Source of the DNA: Clostridia bacterium
Lineage (GTDB): Bacteria > Bacillota_A > Clostridia > Christensenellales > UBA1242
Assembly: GCA_017466005.1 (NCBI GenBank)
Contig: JAFTUZ010000025.1
Coordinates: 1-7,878 of the forward strand
Direction of reading: 5' to 3'
Length of the DNA stretch: 7,878 bases
Positions 1 to 6,884 of the stretch are shown piece after piece; the stretch's first letter is position 1; each line of letters begins with the position of its first letter. The notes beneath the pieces were generated by a model. That model saw only the letters and a list, made by a program, of their open reading frames with translations, was not told where the DNA came from and ran no database searches. Position numbers and translations under genes: made by a program.

Positions 1-1060
1 CCAAACTTGTTGAACCAGCACTAATTAGCGGTAGCGGAAGCCCAGTTGGCGGAACAAGACCAGTTACAACCGCCACATTCAACACCACTTGCACCGCTAA
101 AACCGAAGTTATTCCAGTAGCAAGCAAACAACCAAATCTAGTGTTTGCTTTTATTGCAATTTTAAAACCAGAAAAAATTAGTATTCCAAACACTAACAGC
201 ACACAAATTGCACCAACAAGCCCTAATTCCTCACCTATTATTGAAAAAATAAAATCACTTTCACTAAATGGTAAAAAAGAATATTTTGCCCTAGATTCAA
301 ACAAGCCCGTTCCAAACCAACCACCAGACCCTAATGAAAATAATGATTGAATTAACTGAAAGCCTTCTCCTTGTGGGCTAGCCCAAGGGTCTAAAAACGC
401 AGTTAAACGCTTTAATCTATATGGCTCTAATAAAATTAAAACAGGAATTAGTGCAACAACAGGAATTGCTAGCATAACTAAATGTTTAATTCTAGCCCCA
501 CCAACCAAAAGCATTATTAAACAAACTGCCGCCACACAAAGCGTGATAGACATATTAGGTTCTAGCATTATAAGCACACACATAATGCCACCAGCACCCA
601 ATACTGGCAAAATGCCTTTAAATGTTTGAATTTTTTTACTATGTTCTGCCATATAACCAGCGCAAAATATAATTAAACAAAATTTTGCTACTTCACTTGC
701 CTGAAAACTAAACGAACCAAAACCTATCCAACGTTTTGCACCATAACTTTCTATTCCAACTCCTGGAATAAAAACTATTAATAATAGCAATATTCCCAAA
801 CCTAAAGCCCAATATTTTAATTTTGCTAAAAAGTTATAATCCACAAAATAGCAAAAAATCATTGCCACAACACCTAATACTAGCCCTACAATCTGCTTTC
901 CCGCATAATAAAAGCCATTGTCCATTTGTTTTTCTGCCGAATAACAAGAAGCAGAATAAACCATTATTATTCCAAAAATTGCAAGCGCTAAAGCAGAAAT
1001 TAATATCCACCAGTTAATATTGTGGGCACTTTTATCAAAGAATGAAGTTTTATATTTCAC
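1..1060 (-). CDS. ftsW: FtsW/SpoVE-type SEDS peptidoglycan glycosyltransferase, 3' end cut by the window edge
   Basis: Polytopic membrane enzyme that polymerises lipid II into glycan strands together with a class B PBP at the septum (SEDS family). I translated 353 residues by hand; FtsW proteins are usually about 370-400, so only the C-terminal tail is missing. Visible family signatures are AKRWIGFG (108-115), FQASEVAK (119-126, usually FQPSE), LEPNMS (166-171), the extracellular segment from LDPW (223-226) through GFQLIQSL (233-240) to GSGGWFGTGL (244-253), SESDFIFSIIGEELG (266-280) and TGLPLPLISAGS (339-350). D269 in the SDFIF box aligns with the catalytic aspartate of RodA/FtsW. The start is GTG at 1060: its frame has a stop a few codons upstream, the next ATG lies inside the first membrane helix, and AAGGAG stands 8 bases upstream. 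The start overlaps the murD stop, which implies translational coupling. FtsW and its sporulation paralogue SpoVE cannot be separated from sequence alone. Confidence 0.96.
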   Translation of the reverse strand, partial: MKYKTSFFDKSAHNINWWILISALALAIFGIIMVYSASCYSAEKQMDNGFYYAGKQIVGLVLGVVAMIFCYFVDYNFLAKLKYWALGLGILLLLIVFIPGVGIESYGAKRWIGFGSFSFQASEVAKFCLIIFCAGYMAEHSKKIQTFKGILPVLGAGGIMCVLIMLEPNMSITLCVAAVCLIMLLVGGARIKHLVMLAIPVVALIPVLILLEPYRLKRLTAFLDPWASPQGEGFQLIQSLFSLGSGGWFGTGLFESRAKYSFLPFSESDFIFSIIGEELGLVGAICVLLVFGILIFSGFKIAIKANTRFGCLLATGITSVLAVQVVLNVAVVTGLVPPTGLPLPLISAGSTSL

Positions 1061-2400
1061 TTCATTAACTCCTTAACCAAAAATTTAAAATAATCTCCAC
1101 GTTGCTCATAATTTATAAACTGGTCAAAACTAGCACAAGCTGGTGATAATAAAATTACAGTATCTTCTTCTACTTTTTTTACAGCATCGTCAAAAGCATC
1201 TTCAATGTTTTCAAATCTAGATATATTTTCAAAATTTACTAAATTTGCGTGCTGATAAATTTTTTTGGCAGTTGCACCGAAAACAAAAATATGTTTTACA
1301 CATTTTGGAACTTTTTCAAAAAACTTGGCAAAATTCTCTCCTTTATCACTACCGCCCATAATTAAAAACACGTTTTCTTTAAAAGAAGAGAGTGCCGTTA
1401 AACAAGAAGCAATATTGGTTGCTTTAGAATCGTTATAAAATTTAATTCTTCCCAATTTTCCTACATATTCTAACCTATGGCTAGGAGCAGTAAACTCTTC
1501 AAGCGATTTTTGTATAACTTCAAAATCTATGCCACAAACTCTTGCCATAACAGATGCACACATTGCGTTATAAATATTATGTTTTCCACAAAGTTTAAAG
1601 TTTTTTAAATCAACAACACCAACTTTTTTATCATTTTCAACAAAAACTATTTGATTTTTACTAAAATATGCTCCATTAGTTTTTGGTGGTAATTTTTTAC
1701 CAAAATACAAACAATTAAAATGTGTATTACCTAACTTTGAAACAATTTTATCATCTGCATTTAAAACAGCCACACACTGCTCATCTAAATTTTTAAATAT
1801 ATTTTTTTTGGCATTTATATAGTTATCCATTGTTTTATATCTATCCAAATGGTCGGGTGCTATATTTAAAAAGCCAACAACTTTGGGTTTAAATTTATCA
1901 ATAGTTTCTAATTGAAAACTACTCACTTCGCATACTATATTATCTGTTTTGCGGATATTTTTTAGCACAGAAGTAAATGATTTACCAACATTTCCAACAC
2001 AATAACTAGTTTTTTCTGCATCTGATAAAATTTTATTAAGCATTAAAGTTGTTGTAGTTTTACCATTTGTTCCCGTAATAGCAAATAATTCACAACTGCA
2101 ATTATTATAGGCAAACTCTAATTCTCCAATTACAGGTATATTATATTTTTCGCCTAATTGTTGCCAAAATTCTGGTTCTACGCCAGGGCTTATAACTATA
2201 CAATCTAAAATTAGTGCCAGTTTTTTACAAACTTTTTTTACAGGATTAACACTTTCTGGAATAATTTTATTTTTAATTAAATCTTTTACCAATCCTTTTT
2301 TTGCATCAAAAGCCCAAACATTTTTATTGTTTTCAACCAAATAATTAACTACAGCAATACCACTTCTTGCAACACCTACAACCAAATAATTATTTTGCAT
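1057..2400 (-). CDS. murD: UDP-N-acetylmuramoyl-L-alanine--D-glutamate ligase
   Basis: Cytoplasmic ATP-dependent Mur ligase that adds D-glutamate to UDP-MurNAc-L-Ala. At 447 residues it has the normal length. The N-terminal Rossmann-like domain carries GVARSGIA (9-16). The central ATPase domain has the P-loop GTNGKTTTT (110-118), EVSSFQLE (158-165), NIAPDHLDRY (179-188) and K198 in NAKK, which aligns with the carbamylated lysine of Escherichia coli MurD. The C-terminal domain has SHRLE (307-311), NDSKATN (323-329), GGSDKG (349-354) and LSPACASFDQF (418-428). The NDSKATN and SPACASFDQF boxes separate MurD from MurC, MurE and MurF. The ATG at 2400 is preceded by AGGTGA 3 bases upstream. The gene starts 15 bases after mraY ends, and its TGA stop overlaps the GTG start of ftsW. 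Nothing in it looks damaged. Confidence 0.98.
   Translation of the reverse strand: MQNNYLVVGVARSGIAVVNYLVENNKNVWAFDAKKGLVKDLIKNKIIPESVNPVKKVCKKLALILDCIVISPGVEPEFWQQLGEKYNIPVIGELEFAYNNCSCELFAITGTNGKTTTTLMLNKILSDAEKTSYCVGNVGKSFTSVLKNIRKTDNIVCEVSSFQLETIDKFKPKVVGFLNIAPDHLDRYKTMDNYINAKKNIFKNLDEQCVAVLNADDKIVSKLGNTHFNCLYFGKKLPPKTNGAYFSKNQIVFVENDKKVGVVDLKNFKLCGKHNIYNAMCASVMARVCGIDFEVIQKSLEEFTAPSHRLEYVGKLGRIKFYNDSKATNIASCLTALSSFKENVFLIMGGSDKGENFAKFFEKVPKCVKHIFVFGATAKKIYQHANLVNFENISRFENIEDAFDDAVKKVEEDTVILLSPACASFDQFINYEQRGDYFKFLVKELMK
1069..1074 (-). promoter_or_regulatory. Ribosome binding site of ftsW (decides the GTG start)
   Basis: AAGGAG on the minus strand, 8 bases before the GTG at 1058-1060. 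It lies inside the last codons of murD (VKELMK), so termination on murD and initiation on ftsW occur at the same place. No other start codon in the ftsW frame has a comparable site. Confidence 0.8.
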
Positions 2401-2403
2401 AAA

Positions 2404-2410
2404 TCACCTT
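2404..2410 (-). promoter_or_regulatory. Ribosome binding site of murD
   Basis: AAGGTGA, 3 bases before the murD ATG. The apparent spacing is short because the match is to the downstream part (AGGTGAT) of the sequence complementary to the 16S rRNA 3' end. It sits in the 15-base gap after the mraY stop. Confidence 0.65.
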
Positions 2411-2415
2411 TTATA

Positions 2416-3417
2416 TTATATTAAACACAATGCAATTGCAAAAACAGTTGCTATTATTGTTATTACTATATATATGGCAACAATTTTGGTTTCATTCACA
2501 CCTTTTTGTTCAAAGTGGTGATGAAGTGGTGCCATTAAAAAAATTCGTTTTTTTGTTAATTTATAATAACCAACCTGCAAACAAACACTAACGGCACTAA
2601 CCACAAACATTATACAAATAATTAATAAAAACAACATTTGCCCACAAAAAACAGCCAGCGCACATATTAATCCACCTAATGCTAACGAACCAGTATCGCC
2701 CATAAATATTTTTGCTGGGTATGAGTTAAAACATAAAAATGCTAACACACCGCCACCCGCGCAAGCACCAAGCAAAGCAAGATTATTCATTTCTTCAGCG
2801 TATTCTACACCAAACCCCATAGATATAAAATAATCTTTTGTTAATAAAACAATTATAGAAAAACCAATTAAAGATACAAAACTAACGCCGCCTGCAAGCC
2901 CATCTAAACCATCGGTTAGGTTTGCGCTATTAGTCATAGCAAGAAAAGTAAATATTACAAAAGGAATAATTACCCAACCTATATCTACCATAGTAAATCC
3001 CCAAGGCAACAACAAAGTTCCGCCCATAAATTGATTTTCGTAAACGAACCAAGCAATTAAAACAGCAATACCTACTTGCCCTATAATTTTTTGGTATGCA
3101 CGCAAACCTAAATTTTTATGAGTTTTAACTTTTATAAAATCATCTAAAAAACCTAAAAGCCCGTATGACAAAAATACAGCTAATGCAACTATGGCAATTT
3201 TAGCTTGTCCGTTTGAGAATATAAAAAATGTAATAGTAGTGCATAGTAAAAAAATTAACCCACCTAGTGTTGGAGTACCTTGTTTTTGTTTATGTGCCTC
3301 TACATAATGCAATATTGTTTGTTTGGCTTTTAATTTTTTTATTAACTTAATAATAATTGGCGCAAGAATGCAACCTAATAAAAATGAGAATAAAAATCCC
3401 CATAATAGATTAATCAT
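2416..3417 (-). CDS. mraY: Phospho-N-acetylmuramoyl-pentapeptide transferase (lipid I synthase)
   Basis: Integral membrane enzyme that transfers phospho-MurNAc-pentapeptide from UDP to undecaprenyl phosphate, making lipid I, the first membrane-bound step. The 333 residues are within the family range and contain about ten hydrophobic segments. Diagnostic motifs are GTPTLGG (47-53), LDDF with the acidic pair D92/D93, NSANLTDGLDGLAGG (163-177), FMGDTGSLALGG (238-249) with D241, and the MraY-specific cytoplasmic histidine loop PLHHHFE (297-303), which excludes the WecA/TagO relatives. The segment QTILHYVEAHKQK (33-45) before GTPT resembles, from memory, clostridial MraY rather than the proteobacterial IR-GP version. 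The ATG at 3417 shares one base with the murE TAA (TAATG), and AAGGAG lies 7 bases upstream inside murE, so the pair is probably translationally coupled. In many bacteria murF sits between murE and mraY; here it does not. Confidence 0.98.
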   Translation of the reverse strand: MINLLWGFLFSFLLGCILAPIIIKLIKKLKAKQTILHYVEAHKQKQGTPTLGGLIFLLCTTITFFIFSNGQAKIAIVALAVFLSYGLLGFLDDFIKVKTHKNLGLRAYQKIIGQVGIAVLIAWFVYENQFMGGTLLLPWGFTMVDIGWVIIPFVIFTFLAMTNSANLTDGLDGLAGGVSFVSLIGFSIIVLLTKDYFISMGFGVEYAEEMNNLALLGACAGGGVLAFLCFNSYPAKIFMGDTGSLALGGLICALAVFCGQMLFLLIICIMFVVSAVSVCLQVGYYKLTKKRIFLMAPLHHHFEQKGVNETKIVAIYIVITIIATVFAIALCLI

Positions 3418-4904
3418 TAAAAGGCTCCTTGGTTTTCCTTGTTATTAATTTTATTTATTTCTAAAATAGTTTGTTTATCGCTATAAGGATATTTTATTCC
3501 ATTTTTATCTATATATTCTTCCGCTCCTTTACCACTTATAACTACAACATCATTTTCGTTTAACATATTCAAGGCATAATCTATTGCTTGCTTTCTATCT
3601 TCAACACATAAGTAGTTTTGGCTAACCTGTTTTATTCCGTCTTCAATATGACTAATTATTTTCATAGGCTCTTCAAATCTTGGATTATCGCTAGTTATAA
3701 TAGTAAAATCTGCAAGTTCGCCAGAAATTTTGCCCATTATTGGTCTTTTTAAAGCATCTCTATTTCCACCACACCCAAAAACAGAAATTATTTTGCCACT
3801 AGTTACTTTTCGTGTGGCAGATAAAATATTCATAAGCCCATCTGGTGTGTGCGCATAATCTAATATAGCACTTTTATTATTTCCTAAATCTATTACATTA
3901 AAACGCCCCGGAACAAAATCCATATCTTTTAAGCCTTGAATAATAGCACGGTCGTTAATACCCAATATTTTACAAGCAGTTGCCGCACCCAAGGCATTTA
4001 AAAGATTAAACTGACCTATAAGTTTTGTTTTTATAGTATAAAGTTCATCAAATAAATTTAAGCAATAATTAGTTCCTGATAAACTATATTCTGGTTTTAC
4101 CGCAAACACATCACAAGGATTATTTAAACCAAAACTGAAAATTTTTAAATTTGTATTATTTTTTTCATTATTTAATACAATTTTTTTACCAATTTTATCG
4201 TCAATATTAACAACACCATATTTACAAAATTGCGAAGTAATAAATTTTTCTTTAGTTTGTGAATAATTTTTAAATGATTTAAAAAAGTCTATATGGTCTT
4301 GTGTTACGTTGGTTAAAACACCAACATCACAAACAACACCTGCCATTTTATCAAGTGCAATTGCATGGGCACTTACTTCCATAACCACACTATCTATTCC
4401 ATACTCAACCATTTGAGCAAATAACTTGTGTAATTCAATAGGGTCTGGTGTTGTTAACTGCGCTGGTAGGGTTATATCTTCAATCACCACACCAATAGTT
4501 CCTATAACACCTACTTTATGACCAGCATTTTGTAAAATAGACTGAATCATATAAGTTGTAGTTGTTTTGCCATTTGTTCCTGTTATGCCAATTAAGTTTA
4601 GTTTGTTCCTTGGATTATCATAAAAATTACCCGCCATAACCGCCATTGCATACCTAGCATTTTTTACAACTATTTGTGGTAAATCAACATCTAAAACACG
4701 CTCTACAACCAACGCACAAGCACCTAATTTTTTTGCATTTTCGGCAAAATCGTGACCATCTACTGAAGAACCTTTTAAACAAAAATAAAGCGAATCTTTT
4801 TCTATTTTATGTGTATCACAACACAAATTTTTAATATCAATTTCGGTAAAATCACCAATTATTCTTTCAATTTTTTCGTTTCCAACTATTTTTTCAATTT
4901 TCAT
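3417..4904 (-). CDS. murE: UDP-MurNAc-L-Ala-D-Glu:meso-diaminopimelate ligase
   Basis: Cytoplasmic Mur ligase that adds the third stem-peptide residue. From the ATG at 4904 it has 495 residues, normal for MurE. The N-terminal UDP-binding domain includes DGHDF (49-53). The ATPase domain has TGTNGKTT (108-115), TTPDPIEL (151-158), EVSAHAIALD (176-185), TQDHIDFF (201-208) and K218, aligned with the carbamylated lysine. The C-terminal domain has PGRF (332-335), DYAHTPDGL (349-357), FGCGGNRDALKRP (376-388), DNPRFEEP (406-413) and GKGAEEY (458-464). DNPR is the signature of meso-DAP-adding enzymes, so a DAP-type wall is inferred. The usual GKGHE box reads GKGAE. The reading frame stays open upstream to a TTG at 4973, which would add 23 residues, but that TTG has no ribosome site, whereas GAGGTG lies 5 bases before the ATG at 4904. 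The stop overlaps the mraY start by one base. Confidence 0.97.
   Translation of the reverse strand: MKIEKIVGNEKIERIIGDFTEIDIKNLCCDTHKIEKDSLYFCLKGSSVDGHDFAENAKKLGACALVVERVLDVDLPQIVVKNARYAMAVMAGNFYDNPRNKLNLIGITGTNGKTTTTYMIQSILQNAGHKVGVIGTIGVVIEDITLPAQLTTPDPIELHKLFAQMVEYGIDSVVMEVSAHAIALDKMAGVVCDVGVLTNVTQDHIDFFKSFKNYSQTKEKFITSQFCKYGVVNIDDKIGKKIVLNNEKNNTNLKIFSFGLNNPCDVFAVKPEYSLSGTNYCLNLFDELYTIKTKLIGQFNLLNALGAATACKILGINDRAIIQGLKDMDFVPGRFNVIDLGNNKSAILDYAHTPDGLMNILSATRKVTSGKIISVFGCGGNRDALKRPIMGKISGELADFTIITSDNPRFEEPMKIISHIEDGIKQVSQNYLCVEDRKQAIDYALNMLNENDVVVISGKGAEEYIDKNGIKYPYSDKQTILEINKINNKENQGAF
3425..3430 (-). promoter_or_regulatory. Ribosome binding site of mraY, inside the end of murE
   Basis: AAGGAG, 7 bases before the mraY ATG, encoded within the final codons of murE (NQGAF). 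Together with the TAATG stop-start overlap it suggests re-initiation by ribosomes finishing murE. Confidence 0.75.
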
Positions 4905-4909
4905 ATTAA

Positions 4910-4915
4910 CACCTC
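4910..4915 (-). promoter_or_regulatory. Ribosome binding site of murE (decides the start)
   Basis: GAGGTG on the minus strand, 5 bases before the ATG at 4902-4904. It favours this start over the in-frame TTG at 4971-4973, which lacks any purine-rich site. Confidence 0.75.
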
Positions 4916-4923
4916 GCTTTGCA

Positions 4924-4929
4924 ATTATA
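4924..4929 (-). promoter_or_regulatory. Possible -10 element of an internal promoter for murE
   Basis: A perfect TATAAT on the minus strand lies in the 74-bp gap between the PBP gene and murE (4905-4978), the only sizeable gap inside the cluster. A start about 7 bases downstream would leave a leader of roughly a dozen bases holding the murE ribosome site. Against it, no TTGACA-like -35 box is visible at 16-18 bases (the hexamer there is roughly TACAAA), and TATAAT arises easily by chance in AT-rich DNA. Confidence 0.2.
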
Positions 4930-4978
4930 TAACAACAAAAATTACTTTTGTATTCATTCGCAAAATAAGACAAATTAT

Positions 4979-6883
4979 TTAGGTTTTTAATAAAATAATC
5001 GCACGTTTAAACACTTTTTCGCCAGCAGGAATTCCTTGTTCTAAAACAATTCCATTTTCTCCATCTATTTCAAATTGCAATTCTAATTTTGTTAAAGTTT
5101 CTACTGCTTGGGTTATTGGCAAACCTACTAAATTTGGCACTTCTATTGTAGGTTTTAATTTTTCCATATCTTCATTTAAATTAGTAGGTTCTACTTGTAA
5201 ATAAGAAAATATGCTTGCAAAAATTTCTTTTGCATAAGGTGCAGCAACCAAACTTCCGTAATATTGCCCAGCACTTGGCTCATCTACACACAAAAGCATT
5301 ACATATTCGGGGGTCTCTACTGGCCAGCAACCAACAAAAGAAGATACATATTTACCAGTAGCAACTTTTCCGTTTTCATATTTTTGTGCAGTACCTGTTT
5401 TACCACCAATTCTATAACCTGGTACAAAACTATACAATCCATCAGTTTTACTTACAACTTGTTCCATCATAGATAAAATTTGTGAACTAACTTCTTTAGA
5501 AACAGTTTCACCTTTAGATACACTGGCAAATTCTTTTTTAACTCCGTTAGCGGTTATAGATTTTATAAATCTTGGTTCGTATAAAGTTCCATTTAAAATA
5601 CCACAAACACTTGTAATCATTTGTAAAGGTGTTACTGCAACCGCTTGCCCAAAACTTATTCTTGCAAGGTCAACATTTTTAACACTTGCTTTATTCATCA
5701 TAATTCCAGAACTTTCTCCGGAAAAATCAACTCCTGTGGCAGTACCAATTCCATAACTTTGTAAAGCTTGGTATAATTTATCTACCCCAAGCCTTAAACC
5801 TAAATCCATAAACACACTGTTACAACTGTTACAAACACCATCTACTAATGTTTGAGAGCCGTGTCCTTTTGTTTTCCAGCACTTAATTCTATCTCCATCT
5901 ACCACCCTAAAACCTGGGTCGTAAAAGTTTTCTTCTGCAGATGTTACGCCATTAGAAAGTGCCGCTGCTAATGTGAAAAGTTTAAATGTAGAACCAGGTT
6001 CATAAACATCGGTTATCATACTATTTTTACTTAAACTCATTAATAATTCCGTGTTATCACGTGGTGGATTATTTAAATCAAAACTTGGTTTAGATGCCAT
6101 AGCAATAATTTCTCCGGTTTTTGGATTCATAATAATTGCAGATGCACCTTTACTTTGCTGTTCTATCATAATCTTTTCAAGTACATTTTCTACAATTTTT
6201 TGAATACTCACATCAATTGTAAGTTCTACATCACAACCACTAACACCAGAAACAAAACTTGTTGTTGCATTACTAAGTTCCAAACCTGTTATATCACTTT
6301 CTGTCATTGTATAGCCGTTAATTCCTGTTAAATATTTGTTGTAATACGCTTCTAATCCAAACTGACCAACATTATCTATTGTGCAATAACCTAAAACAGA
6401 AGTTAATAAATCTCCGTAAGTGTACTGCCTACTACTGGTTTCAGTAACATAAATACCACCCAAATTCTGATTAATTATAGCCAAAACAGCATTTTCATCT
6501 ACCTGCCTTGCTATTAAACTTTCTGACACATTTTTCTTGCTGGCTTTATTTTTAACAGTTTCATAATCTACACCTAGCAAACTAGATAAAAACAAAGCAA
6601 CAGCATCTGCATCTTTAACATTACTGCCCCTTACATAAACATCGTATGAAGTGTAAGATGATGCCAAAACATTACCATTTCTATCTAGCATACTACCACG
6701 TACACCAGCAAGTGGCAAATCTCTTGTCCACTGACTTATTGCCTTTAATTGCAAAGTTTGACCTTGAATAACCTGAACCCAAAACAATTTACCAAATAAA
6801 CATAAAAAAAGAAAGGCTACTATGCCTAAAACGGCTAGTAACCTCTTTTGTAGTGAATATATAGAATATTCTGTTTGTGCCAT
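4979..6883 (-). CDS. Class B penicillin-binding protein with PASTA domain (SpoVD/FtsI-type transpeptidase)
   Basis: Membrane-anchored D,D-transpeptidase that cross-links stem peptides, expected to pair with the SEDS protein encoded at the left end. From the ATG at 6883 it has 634 residues. Order: short cytoplasmic N-terminus, membrane anchor (about 14-37), class B pedestal domain beginning RGSMLDRNG (62-70), transpeptidase domain (about 245-560), and one PASTA domain (about 578-634) ending at the C-terminus. Active-site motifs are complete: STFK (298-301, nucleophile S298), SCN (353-355) and KTGT (495-498). A single PASTA domain and the length resemble B. subtilis SpoVD (about 645 residues, one PASTA) more than PbpB (two). 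C335 and C354, 19 residues apart, match the spacing of the SpoVD redox cysteines. It is the only PBP here, so it may serve division, sporulation or both. A TTG at 6928 would extend it by 15 residues into the FtsL-like gene, but GGGAG lies 5 bases before the ATG. Confidence 0.96.
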   Translation of the reverse strand: MAQTEYSIYSLQKRLLAVLGIVAFLFLCLFGKLFWVQVIQGQTLQLKAISQWTRDLPLAGVRGSMLDRNGNVLASSYTSYDVYVRGSNVKDADAVALFLSSLLGVDYETVKNKASKKNVSESLIARQVDENAVLAIINQNLGGIYVTETSSRQYTYGDLLTSVLGYCTIDNVGQFGLEAYYNKYLTGINGYTMTESDITGLELSNATTSFVSGVSGCDVELTIDVSIQKIVENVLEKIMIEQQSKGASAIIMNPKTGEIIAMASKPSFDLNNPPRDNTELLMSLSKNSMITDVYEPGSTFKLFTLAAALSNGVTSAEENFYDPGFRVVDGDRIKCWKTKGHGSQTLVDGVCNSCNSVFMDLGLRLGVDKLYQALQSYGIGTATGVDFSGESSGIMMNKASVKNVDLARISFGQAVAVTPLQMITSVCGILNGTLYEPRFIKSITANGVKKEFASVSKGETVSKEVSSQILSMMEQVVSKTDGLYSFVPGYRIGGKTGTAQKYENGKVATGKYVSSFVGCWPVETPEYVMLLCVDEPSAGQYYGSLVAAPYAKEIFASIFSYLQVEPTNLNEDMEKLKPTIEVPNLVGLPITQAVETLTKLELQFEIDGENGIVLEQGIPAGEKVFKRAIILLKT

Positions 6884-6884
6884 A

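Noticed and set aside
141..350. A plus-strand open frame of 69 codons
   Set aside because: It lies entirely antisense to ftsW, has low-complexity Pro/Asn/Ser composition and no recognisable domain.
373..420. Possible loss of the catalytic aspartate of FtsW, because LDPWASP has Ser where E. coli FtsW has Asp (PWEDP)
   Set aside because: Counting back from the C-terminus of E. coli RodA places the catalytic aspartate in the DFIF box, and that residue is present here as D269.
823..1017. A plus-strand open frame of 64 codons
   Set aside because: It is antisense to the conserved N-terminal part of ftsW and looks like nothing known.
4905..4973. A 23-residue N-terminal extension of MurE from a TTG at 4973
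   Set aside because: The TTG has no ribosome binding site, the extra residues do not resemble MurE, and the ATG at 4904 has GAGGTG 5 bases upstream and gives the normal family start.
5264..5476. A plus-strand open frame of 70 codons
   Set aside because: It is antisense to the transpeptidase domain of the PBP; its open frame reflects the codon pattern of the real gene.
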